Assembly: GCA_934635385.1 (NCBI GenBank)
Contig: CAKTZI010000011.1
Span: 1-64,000 of the forward strand
DNA: 64,000 nt
Direction of reading: 5' to 3'
Source of the DNA: an uncultured Kiritimatiellota bacterium
GTDB taxonomy: Bacteria; Verrucomicrobiota; Kiritimatiellia; RFP12; UBA1067
Both the position numbers and the translations under genes were made by a program. Of the stretch, positions 43,122-52,551 are shown piece by piece (positions within the stretch are counted from its first letter, which is position 1; each line of letters opens with the position of its first letter). The notes beneath the pieces were generated by a model. That model saw only the letters and a program-made list of their open reading frames with translations. It was not told the DNA's origin and ran no database searches.

Positions 43122-44903
43122 TTACTTGTCCAGCAGGGCCCAGTCCTGTGCCGCGACCGTCGCGCCGCCGACGCGGACGGGCGCGTCCGTGAAGTTGACG
43201 ACGACCGACTCGCCGTTGGCGTAGCTCGTCTTGAACACGCCCGGCGCGACTTCCGCATGGTCGTCGATGAACTCCAGCTGCAGGTGCTTGAGCTTCTGGT
43301 AGACGTCGTAGCCTTCCTTGATCTTCGCGACCGACTGCCGCAGCTCCTCGTCCGTCGCACAGCCGAGGTCCTCGTTGCCCATCCAGTTGTTCCCGACCGT
43401 CAGGAACTTCGCGTAGAAGTAGAAGCACGGACGCGCCGCGAACTCGACGGCCTTGATCTGCGTGAGACGATCCTTGAGCGGCGCATTCATCGTCGTCGTG
43501 AACGGGTTGTTTGCGATGATGCCGTTGTAGACGACCTGCCAGATCGGCACGACGCGCTTCGCGAGGCCCTTGCCCGCCGCATAGTCGCGCGCAATCGCCT
43601 GCGGGTCGCCGAAATAGGCGTAGAGCGCGTAGTCGAGGTTGCCGGCGAACCAGTCGCCGCCGCTCTCGCTCGCGAAGCCGCCGAGGTCGCGCTGCGAGAT
43701 CGCCGCGCACGCGCCCCAGAACTTCGCGCCGTCCGCCGGCGAGCAGGGATGCCGCCTGTCCGTGCAGGCGAGCGGCTCGCAGATGGACACGACGTCGAAG
43801 TAGCCGAGGCCCGTGAAGCCGAACGCCGCCATGCGCGGGATGTCGCGCGTGCAGAACTTCTCGTAGGCGCGCTGCGGGCACATGTAGTAGGGGCGGCCGC
43901 CGCCCCACGTCACCTTCCCGTTGCGCGTCGGCCGCAGGAAGCCGTCCGCGTCCTTCAGCACCCACTCGCCGTCCCAGTCGGCGGAGACAGTGTAGCCCTC
44001 GTAGAAGTTGCCGTGCGGCACGATGAGGTAGCCGGCGTCGCGCGCATGGCGGATCGCCGCCTTCAGCTTCGCGTCGCCGCCGAGCTTCGGCTCGGACGGG
44101 AAGACCTGCGGCCAGCGGCCGTCGTGCCCGCCGATGTTCCAGCCGACAAGGCAGAGCTCGGCGTCGCCCACGCCCTGCCGCTTGAGCTCGTCCACGATGT
44201 CGCGGACGCGGTCGAAGGTGACCATGGCCTTCACCTCCGGCTCGCTCTCCGGCGACTGGTGCGGCACGGGGCTCGGCACGGGCTTCCACGCCTGGCGGAT
44301 GCGGATCTCCGGCGCGAGAATCGCCTTCTCCAGCGTCGGGTTCGACGCGAAGCGCGTACGGAACGGCTTCACCGCGCCGCGCGCGAGCTGGTAGTCCCGG
44401 TAGATCTTCGCGAGCGCCGCATACGGCGTGCCCGGCGCGCGGCGGTGGTAGACGATCACGAGGTCTTCATAGGGGTCGCGGCAAAGCCCTTCCTCCAACG
44501 TCGCGGCGACCGTGTAAGCGCCCTTCTCCGCGCGCACCGTCTCGCGCACGAACCACTTGAGCGACGTCACGACCGCGAGACAGGCGCCGCGCGGATTCGA
44601 CCATCCGAACATCGGCATCGACATGCGCTCCTCGCCGGCGAAGAACGTGCCGTCGTCACGGTCGTATTCGCCATAGACGCCGTAGGGCGTGAACCAGTAG
44701 CCCGCCTCGCCCCTCGTCGCGTGCGCGAAGTCGGGCACGACGTCCAGCCGCTTCGCCTTCATCGCGCGGATCCTCTCGCGGCTCACGGTCAGCGTCTCGC
44801 CGCCTTCGGTCGGCACGAGATCGACCGTCTCCGTCACGACGCGCCCGTCGCTCATCGTCCAGTTCAGCGCCGCCGTCGCGGCCAGCACCAGCATCATCTG
44901 CAT
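43122..44903 (-). CDS. Putative DUF5696-like TIM-barrel glycosidase
   Basis: 593 residues; AAAGGACA precedes the ATG at 44903. A short hydrophobic N-terminus could be a weak signal peptide. The pattern RAPGTPYAALAKIYRDYQLARG, GVGDAELCLVGWNIGGHDGRWPQVFPSEPKLGG, AGYLIVPHGNFYEGY and FGFTGLGYFDVVS resembles DUF5696 / GH101-related barrels. The C-terminus ends in a beta-domain (VVVNFTDAPVRVGGATVAAQDWALL). I expect activity on glycans, with the substrate unknown. It is the gene upstream of the PP2C phosphatase. Confidence 0.65.
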   Translation of the reverse strand: MQMMLVLAATAALNWTMSDGRVVTETVDLVPTEGGETLTVSRERIRAMKAKRLDVVPDFAHATRGEAGYWFTPYGVYGEYDRDDGTFFAGEERMSMPMFGWSNPRGACLAVVTSLKWFVRETVRAEKGAYTVAATLEEGLCRDPYEDLVIVYHRRAPGTPYAALAKIYRDYQLARGAVKPFRTRFASNPTLEKAILAPEIRIRQAWKPVPSPVPHQSPESEPEVKAMVTFDRVRDIVDELKRQGVGDAELCLVGWNIGGHDGRWPQVFPSEPKLGGDAKLKAAIRHARDAGYLIVPHGNFYEGYTVSADWDGEWVLKDADGFLRPTRNGKVTWGGGRPYYMCPQRAYEKFCTRDIPRMAAFGFTGLGYFDVVSICEPLACTDRRHPCSPADGAKFWGACAAISQRDLGGFASESGGDWFAGNLDYALYAYFGDPQAIARDYAAGKGLAKRVVPIWQVVYNGIIANNPFTTTMNAPLKDRLTQIKAVEFAARPCFYFYAKFLTVGNNWMGNEDLGCATDEELRQSVAKIKEGYDVYQKLKHLQLEFIDDHAEVAPGVFKTSYANGESVVVNFTDAPVRVGGATVAAQDWALLDK

Positions 44904-44992
44904 ATCCGATTTGTCCTTTCTGTCTGTCTTGACTGCGTATGATTAGTTTCCTGTAGTCTATCAAACTTCCGTCCCGCACGTCAACGCCACGC

Positions 44993-45403
44993 CTAGTCGA
45001 CGTCTGGCGGCGTCACCTTTCGCCGCAGGGCCTTGATCTCGGAATGGGCGTGCTTGGCGTCGAGCATCTTCTGCTTCTGACGGCGCGAACGGCGGCGTTT
45101 CTGGCGGCGGATCTTCTCGCGCTTCTGCCGCGCGTCGCTCTTGCGCTTGTGTTCGCGTTCGAGAATCGTCTCCGCCAGCGTCCGCCGCGCGAGCCAGCGG
45201 TTCGTCTCGCGGCTGCGCGTCTCGCCGCAGCGGACGGCCAGTCCGCTCGGCTCGTGTTCGAGGCGGACGACGTTCGACGTCTTGTTCGTCTTCTGTCCGC
45301 CCGGCCCGCCGCCGAGGATGAAACTCTCCTCCAGGTCCTCCTCGAAGACGGACGCCTCGGCCATCAGGGCCTTGATCTTCTCGATCGTCTCCGGCGAGAT
45401 CAT
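44993..45403 (-). CDS. Release-factor-like GGQ protein
   Basis: 136 residues; the start overlaps the stop of the HAD phosphatase gene. GGGPGGQKTNKTSNVV (GGQ at 35-37) is the catalytic peptidyl-tRNA hydrolysis motif of class I release factors. Codon-recognition domains are absent. The Lys/Arg-rich C-terminal helix (REHKRKSDARQKREKIRRQKRRRSRRQKQK) is typical of ribosome-rescue factors such as ArfB or the mitochondrial C12orf65 type. It probably releases peptides from stalled ribosomes. The exact orthology (ArfB versus other short GGQ proteins) is not settled. Confidence 0.85.
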   Translation of the reverse strand: MISPETIEKIKALMAEASVFEEDLEESFILGGGPGGQKTNKTSNVVRLEHEPSGLAVRCGETRSRETNRWLARRTLAETILEREHKRKSDARQKREKIRRQKRRRSRRQKQKMLDAKHAHSEIKALRRKVTPPDVD

Positions 45404-46041
45404 TCGTCCTCCTTCAGATAGCGCAGAAGCTCATCGAACCGGCTGATGCGAACCGTGTAGCGGGTGTCGCCGAGCGAGCCGAAGCCGTAGGCGCAGAACG
45501 CGCTCTTCACGCCCGCGTTCGCCGCGCAGTCGAGATCCGTCCAGCTGTCGCCGACCATCCAGTCGCGGGACGAGAGGCGGTGTCCGCCGAGGCGCGCCGC
45601 ACAGTCGCGGAGCGGCAAGGCGGACGGCTTCATTTCCGCGCAGTCGCCGCCCGCCACCACGGCCGAACCGAAGAGGCGGTCGAGGCCGAACTTCTCGAGG
45701 ATCATCCGCGTCGCGAAATTCGGCTTGTTCGTGTTGACGCCCAGACGCCAGCCGCGCCGCGCGAGTTCCGTCAGCGTCTCGCGCACGCCGGGATAGAGCG
45801 TGACCGACTCGCAGCAGTGCTCGGCGTAGTGGCTGCGGAAGATCGCCGCAACGTCTTCGCCCGTCCGTTCGGGTATCGCGTGGTCGAGCAGGTAGCGCGC
45901 GCCACGTCCGACGAAGCCGATGACCGTCTCGACCGGCAGCTCCGCAAGCCCCAGGTCGCGCCGCGTGTGGTTGACCGTCGCCGCCAAGTCGGCCTTCGAG
46001 TCGATCAGCGTACCGTCCATGTCAAAGAAAACCGCATTCAT
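45400..46041 (-). CDS. gph: HAD phosphatase, phosphoglycolate phosphatase-like
   Basis: 213 residues. FFDMDGTLIDS (Asp7, Asp9) is HAD motif I, GVNTNKPN is motif II, KPSALPLRD motif III, and VGDSWTDLDCAANAG motif IV. The cap domain is of the small helical type found in Gph and PgmB. It hydrolyses small phosphate esters, most likely 2-phosphoglycolate, although substrate prediction within this family is unreliable. It overlaps queH upstream and the GGQ gene downstream by 4 bp each. Confidence 0.8.
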   Translation of the reverse strand: MNAVFFDMDGTLIDSKADLAATVNHTRRDLGLAELPVETVIGFVGRGARYLLDHAIPERTGEDVAAIFRSHYAEHCCESVTLYPGVRETLTELARRGWRLGVNTNKPNFATRMILEKFGLDRLFGSAVVAGGDCAEMKPSALPLRDCAARLGGHRLSSRDWMVGDSWTDLDCAANAGVKSAFCAYGFGSLGDTRYTVRISRFDELLRYLKEDE

Positions 46042-46598
46042 GCCCGTGTCTCCCGTTTCGAGAACTCGCAGCCGCAGTACGACTGCCGATAAAGCCCCAG
46101 TTCCGCCGCGCGGCGGACGGACAGCTTGAAGCCCTCCTTCTTCTTGAAATCAATCGTCAGGAACTGCGGCGCGCCCGGGCCGGACGCCACATCGGACATC
46201 GCCGCCTGCCCCGCCGCGAAGACGACGGCGCTCACCTTGTGCGGCGAGACGGTCAGCGACGTCGAGAACGTGTCGAGTCCGTTCGCCGCCGCGAACGCCG
46301 CCGCCTTCGCAAGGCTGTAGCGGAAGCACCGCGCACACCGCGCGCCCTTCTCCGGCGCGTCCTCGTAGCCGGCGGCGACTTCGCGCAGCCACTCGGCATG
46401 GTCATAGGGAAGCGCGGCGAAGGGGACGCCCTCGACACGCGCCAACCGCTCGGCGGCGACCCTGCGCCGCTCGAATTCCTCCGCCGTGTCGATGTTCGAG
46501 TTCGCGAAGAGCAGCGTGACGTCATACCCGACGTCCCGCAGACGCGGCACGCAGGCAGACGCGCACGGCCCGCAGCACGCATGAAGGACAGCCGTCAT
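46038..46598 (-). CDS. queH: Epoxyqueuosine reductase QueH
   Basis: 186 residues from the ATG at 46598, overlapping the murI stop; an earlier in-frame start would extend into murI without a family match. LHACCGPCAS (Cys8, 9, 12) and ARCARCFRYSL plus YCGCEFS supply the cysteines that bind the iron-sulfur cluster and metal in QueH (DUF208). FANSNIDTAEEFERR and STSLTVSPHK are family signatures. It performs the last step of queuosine synthesis, reducing epoxyqueuosine in tRNA. It is the oxygen-sensitive alternative to QueG, fitting an anaerobe. Confidence 0.93.
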   Translation of the reverse strand: MTAVLHACCGPCASACVPRLRDVGYDVTLLFANSNIDTAEEFERRRVAAERLARVEGVPFAALPYDHAEWLREVAAGYEDAPEKGARCARCFRYSLAKAAAFAAANGLDTFSTSLTVSPHKVSAVVFAAGQAAMSDVASGPGAPQFLTIDFKKKEGFKLSVRRAAELGLYRQSYCGCEFSKRETRA

Positions 46599-47275
46599 TT
46601 CATTCCTTTCAGGACACGCCGGATCTGCCACGCGACGGCGTCCGACGGATCAATCACCTCGGCGCGTCCCGCGCAGACCTTTTCGATCACGGGCTTCAGG
46701 TGCGGAAAGTGCGTGCAGCCGAGGACGATGCGGTCGGCCCCCGCCTTCAGAAGCGGCTCGATCTTCGCACGGACGATCCGCTCGACCTCCAAACCATCCA
46801 AACCTCCCAAACCTTCCAAACCAGCCTTCTCAACTATCTCAACGAACTCGTCGGCGACGACGGCGAGCACCGTCACGTCCTGCGCAAACCGCGCCTTCGT
46901 CTCGTTGTAAAGGCGACCGTGGAACGTGCCCGCCGTCGCGAGGACGCCGACGATGCCCGTCGCCGACTTGAGTGCGGCGGGCTTCAGCGCGGGCTCGATG
47001 CCGACGAACGGCACGTGCGGATAGTGCGCGCGCAGGTAATCGATCGCGGCGGCCGTCGCCGTGTTGCAGGCGACGACGACGAGGCCGCAGCCACGCCGCA
47101 GAAGCTCTTCGGTGTTCGCGACCGAGAGCCGGATGATATCCTCCGGCGGCCTGTTGCCGTAGGGACAGTTCTTCGAGTCGGCGAGGTATTCCGTCGCGAC
47201 GTCCGGGCAGAGCTTCTGAAACGCGCGCAGGATGCACGTGCCGCCGATGCCGCTGTCGAAAAAGCCGACCTTCAA
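46595..47275 (-). CDS. murI: Glutamate racemase
   Basis: 226 residues. The start appears to be TTG at 47275, 4 nt after the preceding stop. FFDSGIGG (Asp7, Ser8), ACNTATA (Cys70) and LGCTHFPHL (Cys187) are the catalytic signatures; the two cysteines exchange the alpha-proton to make D-glutamate for peptidoglycan. The loop at residues 151-163 reads AGLEGLGGLDGLE and is encoded by a CCAAACC-type word repeat (46784-46828), related to the one in mnmE. The protein is shorter than typical MurI (about 260 residues). Confidence 0.93.
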   Translation of the reverse strand: MKVGFFDSGIGGTCILRAFQKLCPDVATEYLADSKNCPYGNRPPEDIIRLSVANTEELLRRGCGLVVVACNTATAAAIDYLRAHYPHVPFVGIEPALKPAALKSATGIVGVLATAGTFHGRLYNETKARFAQDVTVLAVVADEFVEIVEKAGLEGLGGLDGLEVERIVRAKIEPLLKAGADRIVLGCTHFPHLKPVIEKVCAGRAEVIDPSDAVAWQIRRVLKGMK

Positions 47276-47279
47276 GACG

Positions 47280-48269
47280 TCAATTCTCGTCGCCCTTGTC
47301 GACGAGCGAATAGGTCGAGCCGTCGAAGCCGACGTCCACGCCCGCGCAGAGGAGCGCCGTCAGCTGCTCGTCCGAAAGTCCGCCGGACGTGCGCGGCGCC
47401 AGCAGCTTCTCCGCATGCCCGTCGGCAAAGACGACGTGCGCGCACCAGCGCTTGCCGCTCTTGTGGTTGAAGGCAATCGCTTCCGCCTCGCCGCTCCAGT
47501 CGGAGTTGTAGCCCTTGCCGTTGACGTTTGCCTTGTACTGCAGCACACAGTCCGTCAGCGGATTTCCGTCGCCAACCGAATAGGAGTCCTGCTGCTTAGC
47601 GCTCATCTCGGTCGAAGGCACAGGCTCGCCGCTGATCGGCAGCTCGGCAAACAGGAGGCGGCGGTCAAGGCGCGAACTGCTGAAATGGATGCCTTCGCTG
47701 CCATCGCTCGTGCCGACGGCATCGCTTCCCTTCGTGAAGTCATAGCCAAAGGCGGCGTTCATCACATAGCTCCAACGCACCCGCACATTCTTCTTGCCGG
47801 CGCGAAGGACATGCTCCGGGCACGTGTAGACCGCGCGTTCGCGACCAACAGCCGTCCACATCTTGCCGTTCGAGAGCGCGAAGTCTCCGTCTTCGTCCTG
47901 TCCGTTCGGACTGCAATAGGCACCGGGATTGTCGCAGTTGACGAAACTCGTCGGCTTCGAGCGCCCGCGCGTCCGCGTCCCATACTCGTCGTTCTTCGAC
48001 AGCCAGCTGATCCAGCCGACCCTTTCGGTGTAGACGGTCTTTCCCTCGCTGTTGGCGCCGACCGTCGCATGGCTGCCGGCGTAAGGGAAGTAGCTTGTCT
48101 TCGATGCGACGCTGATCGCGCCCTGCGCCAGGTTGCGCATGTTCGAGAGGCATTTCGCCGCACGCGCCGATTCGGTCCCGCCGGAGAAGCTCGTGAGCAG
48201 AACGCCGGACAAGACGCCGATGATGGCAATGACGATGAGAAGTTCAATCAAGGAGAACGCTTTTTTCAT
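47280..48269 (-). CDS. Pseudopilin-like protein with H-X9-DG motif
   Basis: 329 residues; AAGGAC precedes the ATG. MKKAFSLIELLIVIAIIGVLSGVL is a class III prepilin signal with Glu at +5 but Ala instead of Gly at -1. The C-terminal CAHVVFADGHAEKL matches the H-x-DG pattern of the DUF1559-like pseudopilins common in Planctomycetes, Verrucomicrobia and Lentisphaerae. It lies 9 nt after the GspK-like gene and 4 nt before murI. It is probably the last pseudopilin of the secretion/pilus operon starting at 56520. Confidence 0.85.
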   Translation of the reverse strand: MKKAFSLIELLIVIAIIGVLSGVLLTSFSGGTESARAAKCLSNMRNLAQGAISVASKTSYFPYAGSHATVGANSEGKTVYTERVGWISWLSKNDEYGTRTRGRSKPTSFVNCDNPGAYCSPNGQDEDGDFALSNGKMWTAVGRERAVYTCPEHVLRAGKKNVRVRWSYVMNAAFGYDFTKGSDAVGTSDGSEGIHFSSSRLDRRLLFAELPISGEPVPSTEMSAKQQDSYSVGDGNPLTDCVLQYKANVNGKGYNSDWSGEAEAIAFNHKSGKRWCAHVVFADGHAEKLLAPRTSGGLSDEQLTALLCAGVDVGFDGSTYSLVDKGDEN

Positions 48270-48278
48270 GTCTGGTCC

Positions 48279-51200
48279 TTATTCCTCAAACTGGTGGTAG
48301 AAGAGGACGCGGGTGCGATGGGGTGGACAGTTTTCCCTGACGTCCTTGATGTCCGAACGAACCGAGTCGCCCGTGCCGTCCGCGAGCGCCTGCCGCGTCT
48401 TGCGCTCACCCGACTGATAGCTCGGCACGGCCGGATCGCGCCAGACCAGCGCCACGGCCCGTCCGCCGAGCTGCGAGGACGGCATGGCCTTGCCGACGCT
48501 GCCGCCCGACGTCGACATCGGCTCGGCGCGCACGAACACGAGGAATAGCTGCTGGCGGTTCTCGAAGCATTCGCGCCAAAACGAGTAGAGGAACTTGCGG
48601 TCAACCTGATGGAGCGGGCTTTCACTCGCCGCCTCAAGGGGGTTGATACCCATGAACGCCTTGTTCTCGTCGTTCTTCTGGTTCGAGTCCAGCAGCTGCC
48701 ATTCCATCTGGTCGAAGCCGCCCACCCAGTCGGCGACGACCGTCGCGTCCGAACTCTTCGCCCGCTCGCCGAAGACGCTGCGGAACTTATCCATGATCGA
48801 CAGGAGGTCTTCCGCGCTCATCTTCGCGAGCGGGGCCTCGCCGAACGAGCATTGGCTGAGGCTCTTGCCCAGGTCCAGAGAATCGATGAACTCGTTTTTC
48901 TTTCCGCCGTCCTGCCGCTGATTGCCGTTCGTCGAGGCGACATAGTAGTCGAACGGCGTCCCCACAAGCGCGGCGGAGAGGACGCGATCATCGTCCGAAT
49001 ACGGGTTCACCTTGAAGTCGCCGACGCCCGCCTGGAAGCGAATCTCCCGCCCCTGATACGGCATGGCATAGATCGGATCCGTGCCGTCTCCGTTGTCATA
49101 GGCCGTATACGTGCGCCAGAAGCGGCCACCGTTGGCAAAGCTGCCGCCACTCGCGCTCGTCCTGTTCGCGAAACTGCCCCCGTTGAAATCCGGCGAATAG
49201 TCGCCGCTCAAAAAGTTTTCGTTCCCTTCCATCAGGCCCATGACCGGCAGGAACTGGAGTTCGCCGATTGCCTGCAGATACTCCTGGTCGGAAACGAACA
49301 TGAAGATGTCGCGATCGCGCCCGTTCTGTCCGAGAAGCGGGAAAATCTCACCCGTCCATTCGCTCTTCGACACCGCCGTGTTGGCGTTCTTCGCGAACCA
49401 GTCCTCCGGCGCAAAGTTGTAGCGCGGATCGACGGCATAGAGCGTCTTCCACAGGGAGTAAGACGCCGGAGCCTTCAAGTCGTCGGCAATCTTCTCCGTG
49501 AAAGTGACGTCGTAGTCGGCGCAAAAGCTGAGCAGCGGCGTCCCGTCGCCGCACTTGCGTGCCATGACGCCCTGCGGCACCGATCCGCTTGCATTCAAAA
49601 ACTCCATGTCGTCCTTGTACGAAGCCGGCGCCATGTCCACGACGTTCCCATTTCCATCCATGACCTGCAGCCAAACAGCCGCATAGAGCTTATACGTGCC
49701 CGTGAAACCTGCAAACGAGTCGGAAAGGGCGGCCGCGCCGAGGTTCGCCGTATCCGTCATGAAATCAGCCTGAGGCTTCGCCGTAAGCTTATTCCACGTT
49801 CCATCGACGTTTCCGTCAGCCGTCAACGGACGGAACGTCGCGTCGTTCAGCTTGAGACCATCCAGCGTGAGGTAGGTCTTGTTGTTCTCGAAGCCATCCG
49901 GGCCCTTGCCGTTCGTGCATTCCTCGGTCACGACATACATGATCGGCATGTCAATCTCATTGCAGTCGAACGTCAGTTTCACCGAGTCGTCAATCGCGTC
50001 CTGGGTCTTCTCGATGTCCTTGTTGAAGGCGGATCCGGGGCTCGGTGACGCCGCCTCGCAAAAGAACGAGGCCACGCCATTCCGTACGCGGCTCCCGCTC
50101 TGCCAGGCGTTTTGTTCCTGCTGCGACGGGTAGAGGTTGTTATTGCTGTCCGCCGGACGACAGCCCATGTTCGCCGGCGCAGCGAAGACGCGCAGAACAC
50201 CGCGCAACTTGAAATTCGAGTCGAATCGATCTGTTGTCTTCATGCGCTTGAAGGGATACGCCATCAGCACCTGCGTCTGCACGCGGTTGCCAAAGCCCGT
50301 AAACGTCAGCTTCGACCACGAACGCTTGATCTTCCATTTCTCTGGCTGAGAAGGGTCTTCCGGATCATAGTTCGGGTTGGGGATTTCAATGTCCAGGCTA
50401 CCATTGTCGCGTGACTCGATTTCGGGCTGAAGCTGCGCCGGACAGCTGACGCCCGTAACCATCGGCACGGCCTCCACCGTCGGCAAGGCGAGGGAGATTG
50501 GCTTCTGGTCGCTGTCGAGGTAATCGTAGAGCGCGACCAGTCCAAGGCCGAGGTTCTTCTCGAAGATGTCACCGACATTGTCCTGCGTGTTGCGGCTCGT
50601 CAGCACCTGAGACCAATCCCTCGCGTCAAAATTCAGGAACGGCTGATGCGCACCGGCAAGATCGTAGGTGACGGATGCCGCAGACGTGCCCGACGAGCCA
50701 GAGGTGGAGGCGACCGACGTCGCGGCCGGGAACCACGTGTCGGTGATGAACAGCGCGTTCGCGGCATTGGCATCGCCGTTCTTCAGCAGTTTCGTCGATG
50801 TCTTGCCGATGTAGTTCATGAACGGCGTAAAGCCCGACGTTCCCGCGAGCAGATTGAAGTCGGCCAGCGACACGAACGGCGTATCGTAGCCGCTTGACGA
50901 CCACTTCTGCTGCAGCGTGTCGAGCGTCGTCGCCATCCCCGTGTTGATGTCAAACGGGTCGCCCGCCGTCTGCGAACAGAGCGGCGCAAGCGTGATGCGG
51001 TTCGGGCCGGAGTCGCGCGGAGCGTCCGCGCGCAGGCGGTTCACGTCGAAGAGGTCGGAGACGTTGACCGCCGTGTAGGCATAGCGCCCCGCCTCATAGG
51101 GCAGCGAACGCCAGGCCGCCGTGCGCGTATAGCGGGAGAACTTGCGCACGTCGTCGATGAGCGCAGGCGGCAGGTAGGCGAGCGCCTCCAGCGTCAGCGT

Positions 51201-51584
51201 CGGCACCGTCGCCTCGGCATACTTCGTCGGGCCGAATGGCATGAACACGCGGCGGAACCAGAAGTCGCCGTCCGTATTGGCTTGGTCGTCACGCTTGTAG
51301 CCGCAGCCCGGATACGGATCGTCGTAGATGCCGTAGAAGCCCTTGCGGACATCCGTCTCGGACATCTCGTACTTGCCCCAGTTCTCGTCGTCGTTGTAGG
51401 CGCCGTCCAGCTCGTCGATCGCCCGCGCCAGCGCGGCACGCACCAGGTAGCGCGCCGCGATGTTGCGCCGGAGATAGCTCGACGGCAGTCGGCTCTGGCG
51501 CATGTAAATCGAGAAACTCACGGCGGAAACCACCATGAACGACAGAAGACCAAGCACGATCAACAGTGCAGAACCTTTTCTCAT
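48279..51584 (-). CDS. Very large GspK/PilX-type minor pseudopilin
   Basis: 1101 residues from the ATG at 51584, with GAGGAGCG upstream and 4 bp overlap with the previous gene. MRKG|SALLIVLGLLSFMVVSAVSF is a prepilin signal without Glu at +5, as in GspK, which caps T2SS pseudopili. RQSRLPSSYLRRNIAARYLVRAALARAIDEL fits the amphipathic helix after the signal. Typical GspK has 300-350 residues, so this is about three times longer; the extra sequence is Asp/Asn-rich and not recognisable. It is placed after H-, I-, J- and G-type genes, like the canonical HIJK order. Confidence 0.75.
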   Translation of the reverse strand: MRKGSALLIVLGLLSFMVVSAVSFSIYMRQSRLPSSYLRRNIAARYLVRAALARAIDELDGAYNDDENWGKYEMSETDVRKGFYGIYDDPYPGCGYKRDDQANTDGDFWFRRVFMPFGPTKYAEATVPTLTLEALAYLPPALIDDVRKFSRYTRTAAWRSLPYEAGRYAYTAVNVSDLFDVNRLRADAPRDSGPNRITLAPLCSQTAGDPFDINTGMATTLDTLQQKWSSSGYDTPFVSLADFNLLAGTSGFTPFMNYIGKTSTKLLKNGDANAANALFITDTWFPAATSVASTSGSSGTSAASVTYDLAGAHQPFLNFDARDWSQVLTSRNTQDNVGDIFEKNLGLGLVALYDYLDSDQKPISLALPTVEAVPMVTGVSCPAQLQPEIESRDNGSLDIEIPNPNYDPEDPSQPEKWKIKRSWSKLTFTGFGNRVQTQVLMAYPFKRMKTTDRFDSNFKLRGVLRVFAAPANMGCRPADSNNNLYPSQQEQNAWQSGSRVRNGVASFFCEAASPSPGSAFNKDIEKTQDAIDDSVKLTFDCNEIDMPIMYVVTEECTNGKGPDGFENNKTYLTLDGLKLNDATFRPLTADGNVDGTWNKLTAKPQADFMTDTANLGAAALSDSFAGFTGTYKLYAAVWLQVMDGNGNVVDMAPASYKDDMEFLNASGSVPQGVMARKCGDGTPLLSFCADYDVTFTEKIADDLKAPASYSLWKTLYAVDPRYNFAPEDWFAKNANTAVSKSEWTGEIFPLLGQNGRDRDIFMFVSDQEYLQAIGELQFLPVMGLMEGNENFLSGDYSPDFNGGSFANRTSASGGSFANGGRFWRTYTAYDNGDGTDPIYAMPYQGREIRFQAGVGDFKVNPYSDDDRVLSAALVGTPFDYYVASTNGNQRQDGGKKNEFIDSLDLGKSLSQCSFGEAPLAKMSAEDLLSIMDKFRSVFGERAKSSDATVVADWVGGFDQMEWQLLDSNQKNDENKAFMGINPLEAASESPLHQVDRKFLYSFWRECFENRQQLFLVFVRAEPMSTSGGSVGKAMPSSQLGGRAVALVWRDPAVPSYQSGERKTRQALADGTGDSVRSDIKDVRENCPPHRTRVLFYHQFEE

Positions 51585-52039
51585 TGACGCTCCTCGTCCG
51601 TCAGCCGGTAGAAGTTTGGCAGGTTGGGGGCGCGCGTGAACGTGGTCGATCCCGACGTCTCGCTCTCGCCATTCAACTTGCGGATGCAAAACCTGTACGT
51701 CTGTCCCCACGGATCGACGACCTGTCCGCCGCGCAGCTGGGCGTTGTAGAGAACCGGCACGTCGTCGCCGCTTTCGGACTTCTCGTTGCCGAGAATCATG
51801 CCGAGGTTGCCCTCGGTCGCGTCTTTCCATCCGCCGGTGTCATAGTCCACCAGCGAACGGTTCTTGGCATAGTTGCGGAAGCCAAGAATCGCGTTCGTGA
51901 TCTCCTTCGCGTCCTGCGTCGCCTTGGCGATCTTCGCGCGCCGCCGCGCCTGGCCCATGCTCGACCCGACAGCTCCGACGAGAACCGCGATCATCCCGAT
52001 CACGACAAGAAGCTCCAACAGCGTAAAGGCCCGTCTCAT
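51581..52039 (-). CDS. GspG-like pseudopilin
   Basis: 152 residues. MRRAFTLLELLVVIGMIAVLVGAV is a prepilin N-terminus with Ala at -1 and Glu at +5. ARRRAKIAKATQDAKEITNAILGFRNYAK and DPWGQTYRF are similar to major pseudopilin GspG, in which a calcium-binding loop follows. It overlaps the genes on both sides. Confidence 0.8.
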   Translation of the reverse strand: MRRAFTLLELLVVIGMIAVLVGAVGSSMGQARRRAKIAKATQDAKEITNAILGFRNYAKNRSLVDYDTGGWKDATEGNLGMILGNEKSESGDDVPVLYNAQLRGGQVVDPWGQTYRFCIRKLNGESETSGSTTFTRAPNLPNFYRLTDEERQ

Positions 52040-52551
52040 CAGTTCACCTCCTCCGGGAACGTGTTGACGTCATCCGACGTGCCCCACTTCCGGTCCGGGC
52101 CGGCGCTCCACACGCCGACCACGACCCCGCCTTCGCGGTTCGGGTGGCGCGCGCTCGACCCCGACGTCTGCGCCGTGCCGTTCAGCGCGCTCCTGATGTC
52201 CGTCACCTTCGTGGACACCTGCCCCCAGTTCACGGTGTCGAACGCGCGCTTGCCCTGGCGCAGCGTGTTGACCGAGCCTTTCTGCCAGATCGAGACCGTG
52301 CGGTACTGAAGGTCGCGATTGTCCGAACTGCCGCCGTGCGCGTTCTTCTGGGTGATGCCGGGCAGAAGGTCGTCCTCCACGTCATGGTAGGTGCCGAGCG
52401 ACATCCGCTCCTCGCTCAGGTCCGAAACGCTCGCCAGCCCCGACGTCCAGGCGACGGACGACTGGTTGAAGAGCATCGTCAGGATCGTCACGAGCATCGA
52501 CAAGAGCAGCGACGCCACGAGAAGCTCAAGTATGGTAAAGCCGCGTTTCAC
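52039..52551 (-). CDS. GspJ/PilW-like pseudopilin
   Basis: 170 residues from a GTG that overlaps the previous stop (GTGA). MKRG|FTILELLVASLLLSMLVTILTMLFNQSSVAWTSG has Gly at -1 and Glu at +5 and a LVAS pattern seen in GspJ. The soluble part is beta-rich (HDVEDDLLPGI, VVVGVWSAGPDRKWGTSDD). Confidence 0.8.
   Translation of the reverse strand: MKRGFTILELLVASLLLSMLVTILTMLFNQSSVAWTSGLASVSDLSEERMSLGTYHDVEDDLLPGITQKNAHGGSSDNRDLQYRTVSIWQKGSVNTLRQGKRAFDTVNWGQVSTKVTDIRSALNGTAQTSGSSARHPNREGGVVVGVWSAGPDRKWGTSDDVNTFPEEVN

Noticed and set aside
42370..44289. Single 639-codon phosphatase frame
   Set aside because: The first ~390 codons are an out-of-frame shadow of the DUF5696-like gene; the phosphatase begins at 43110.
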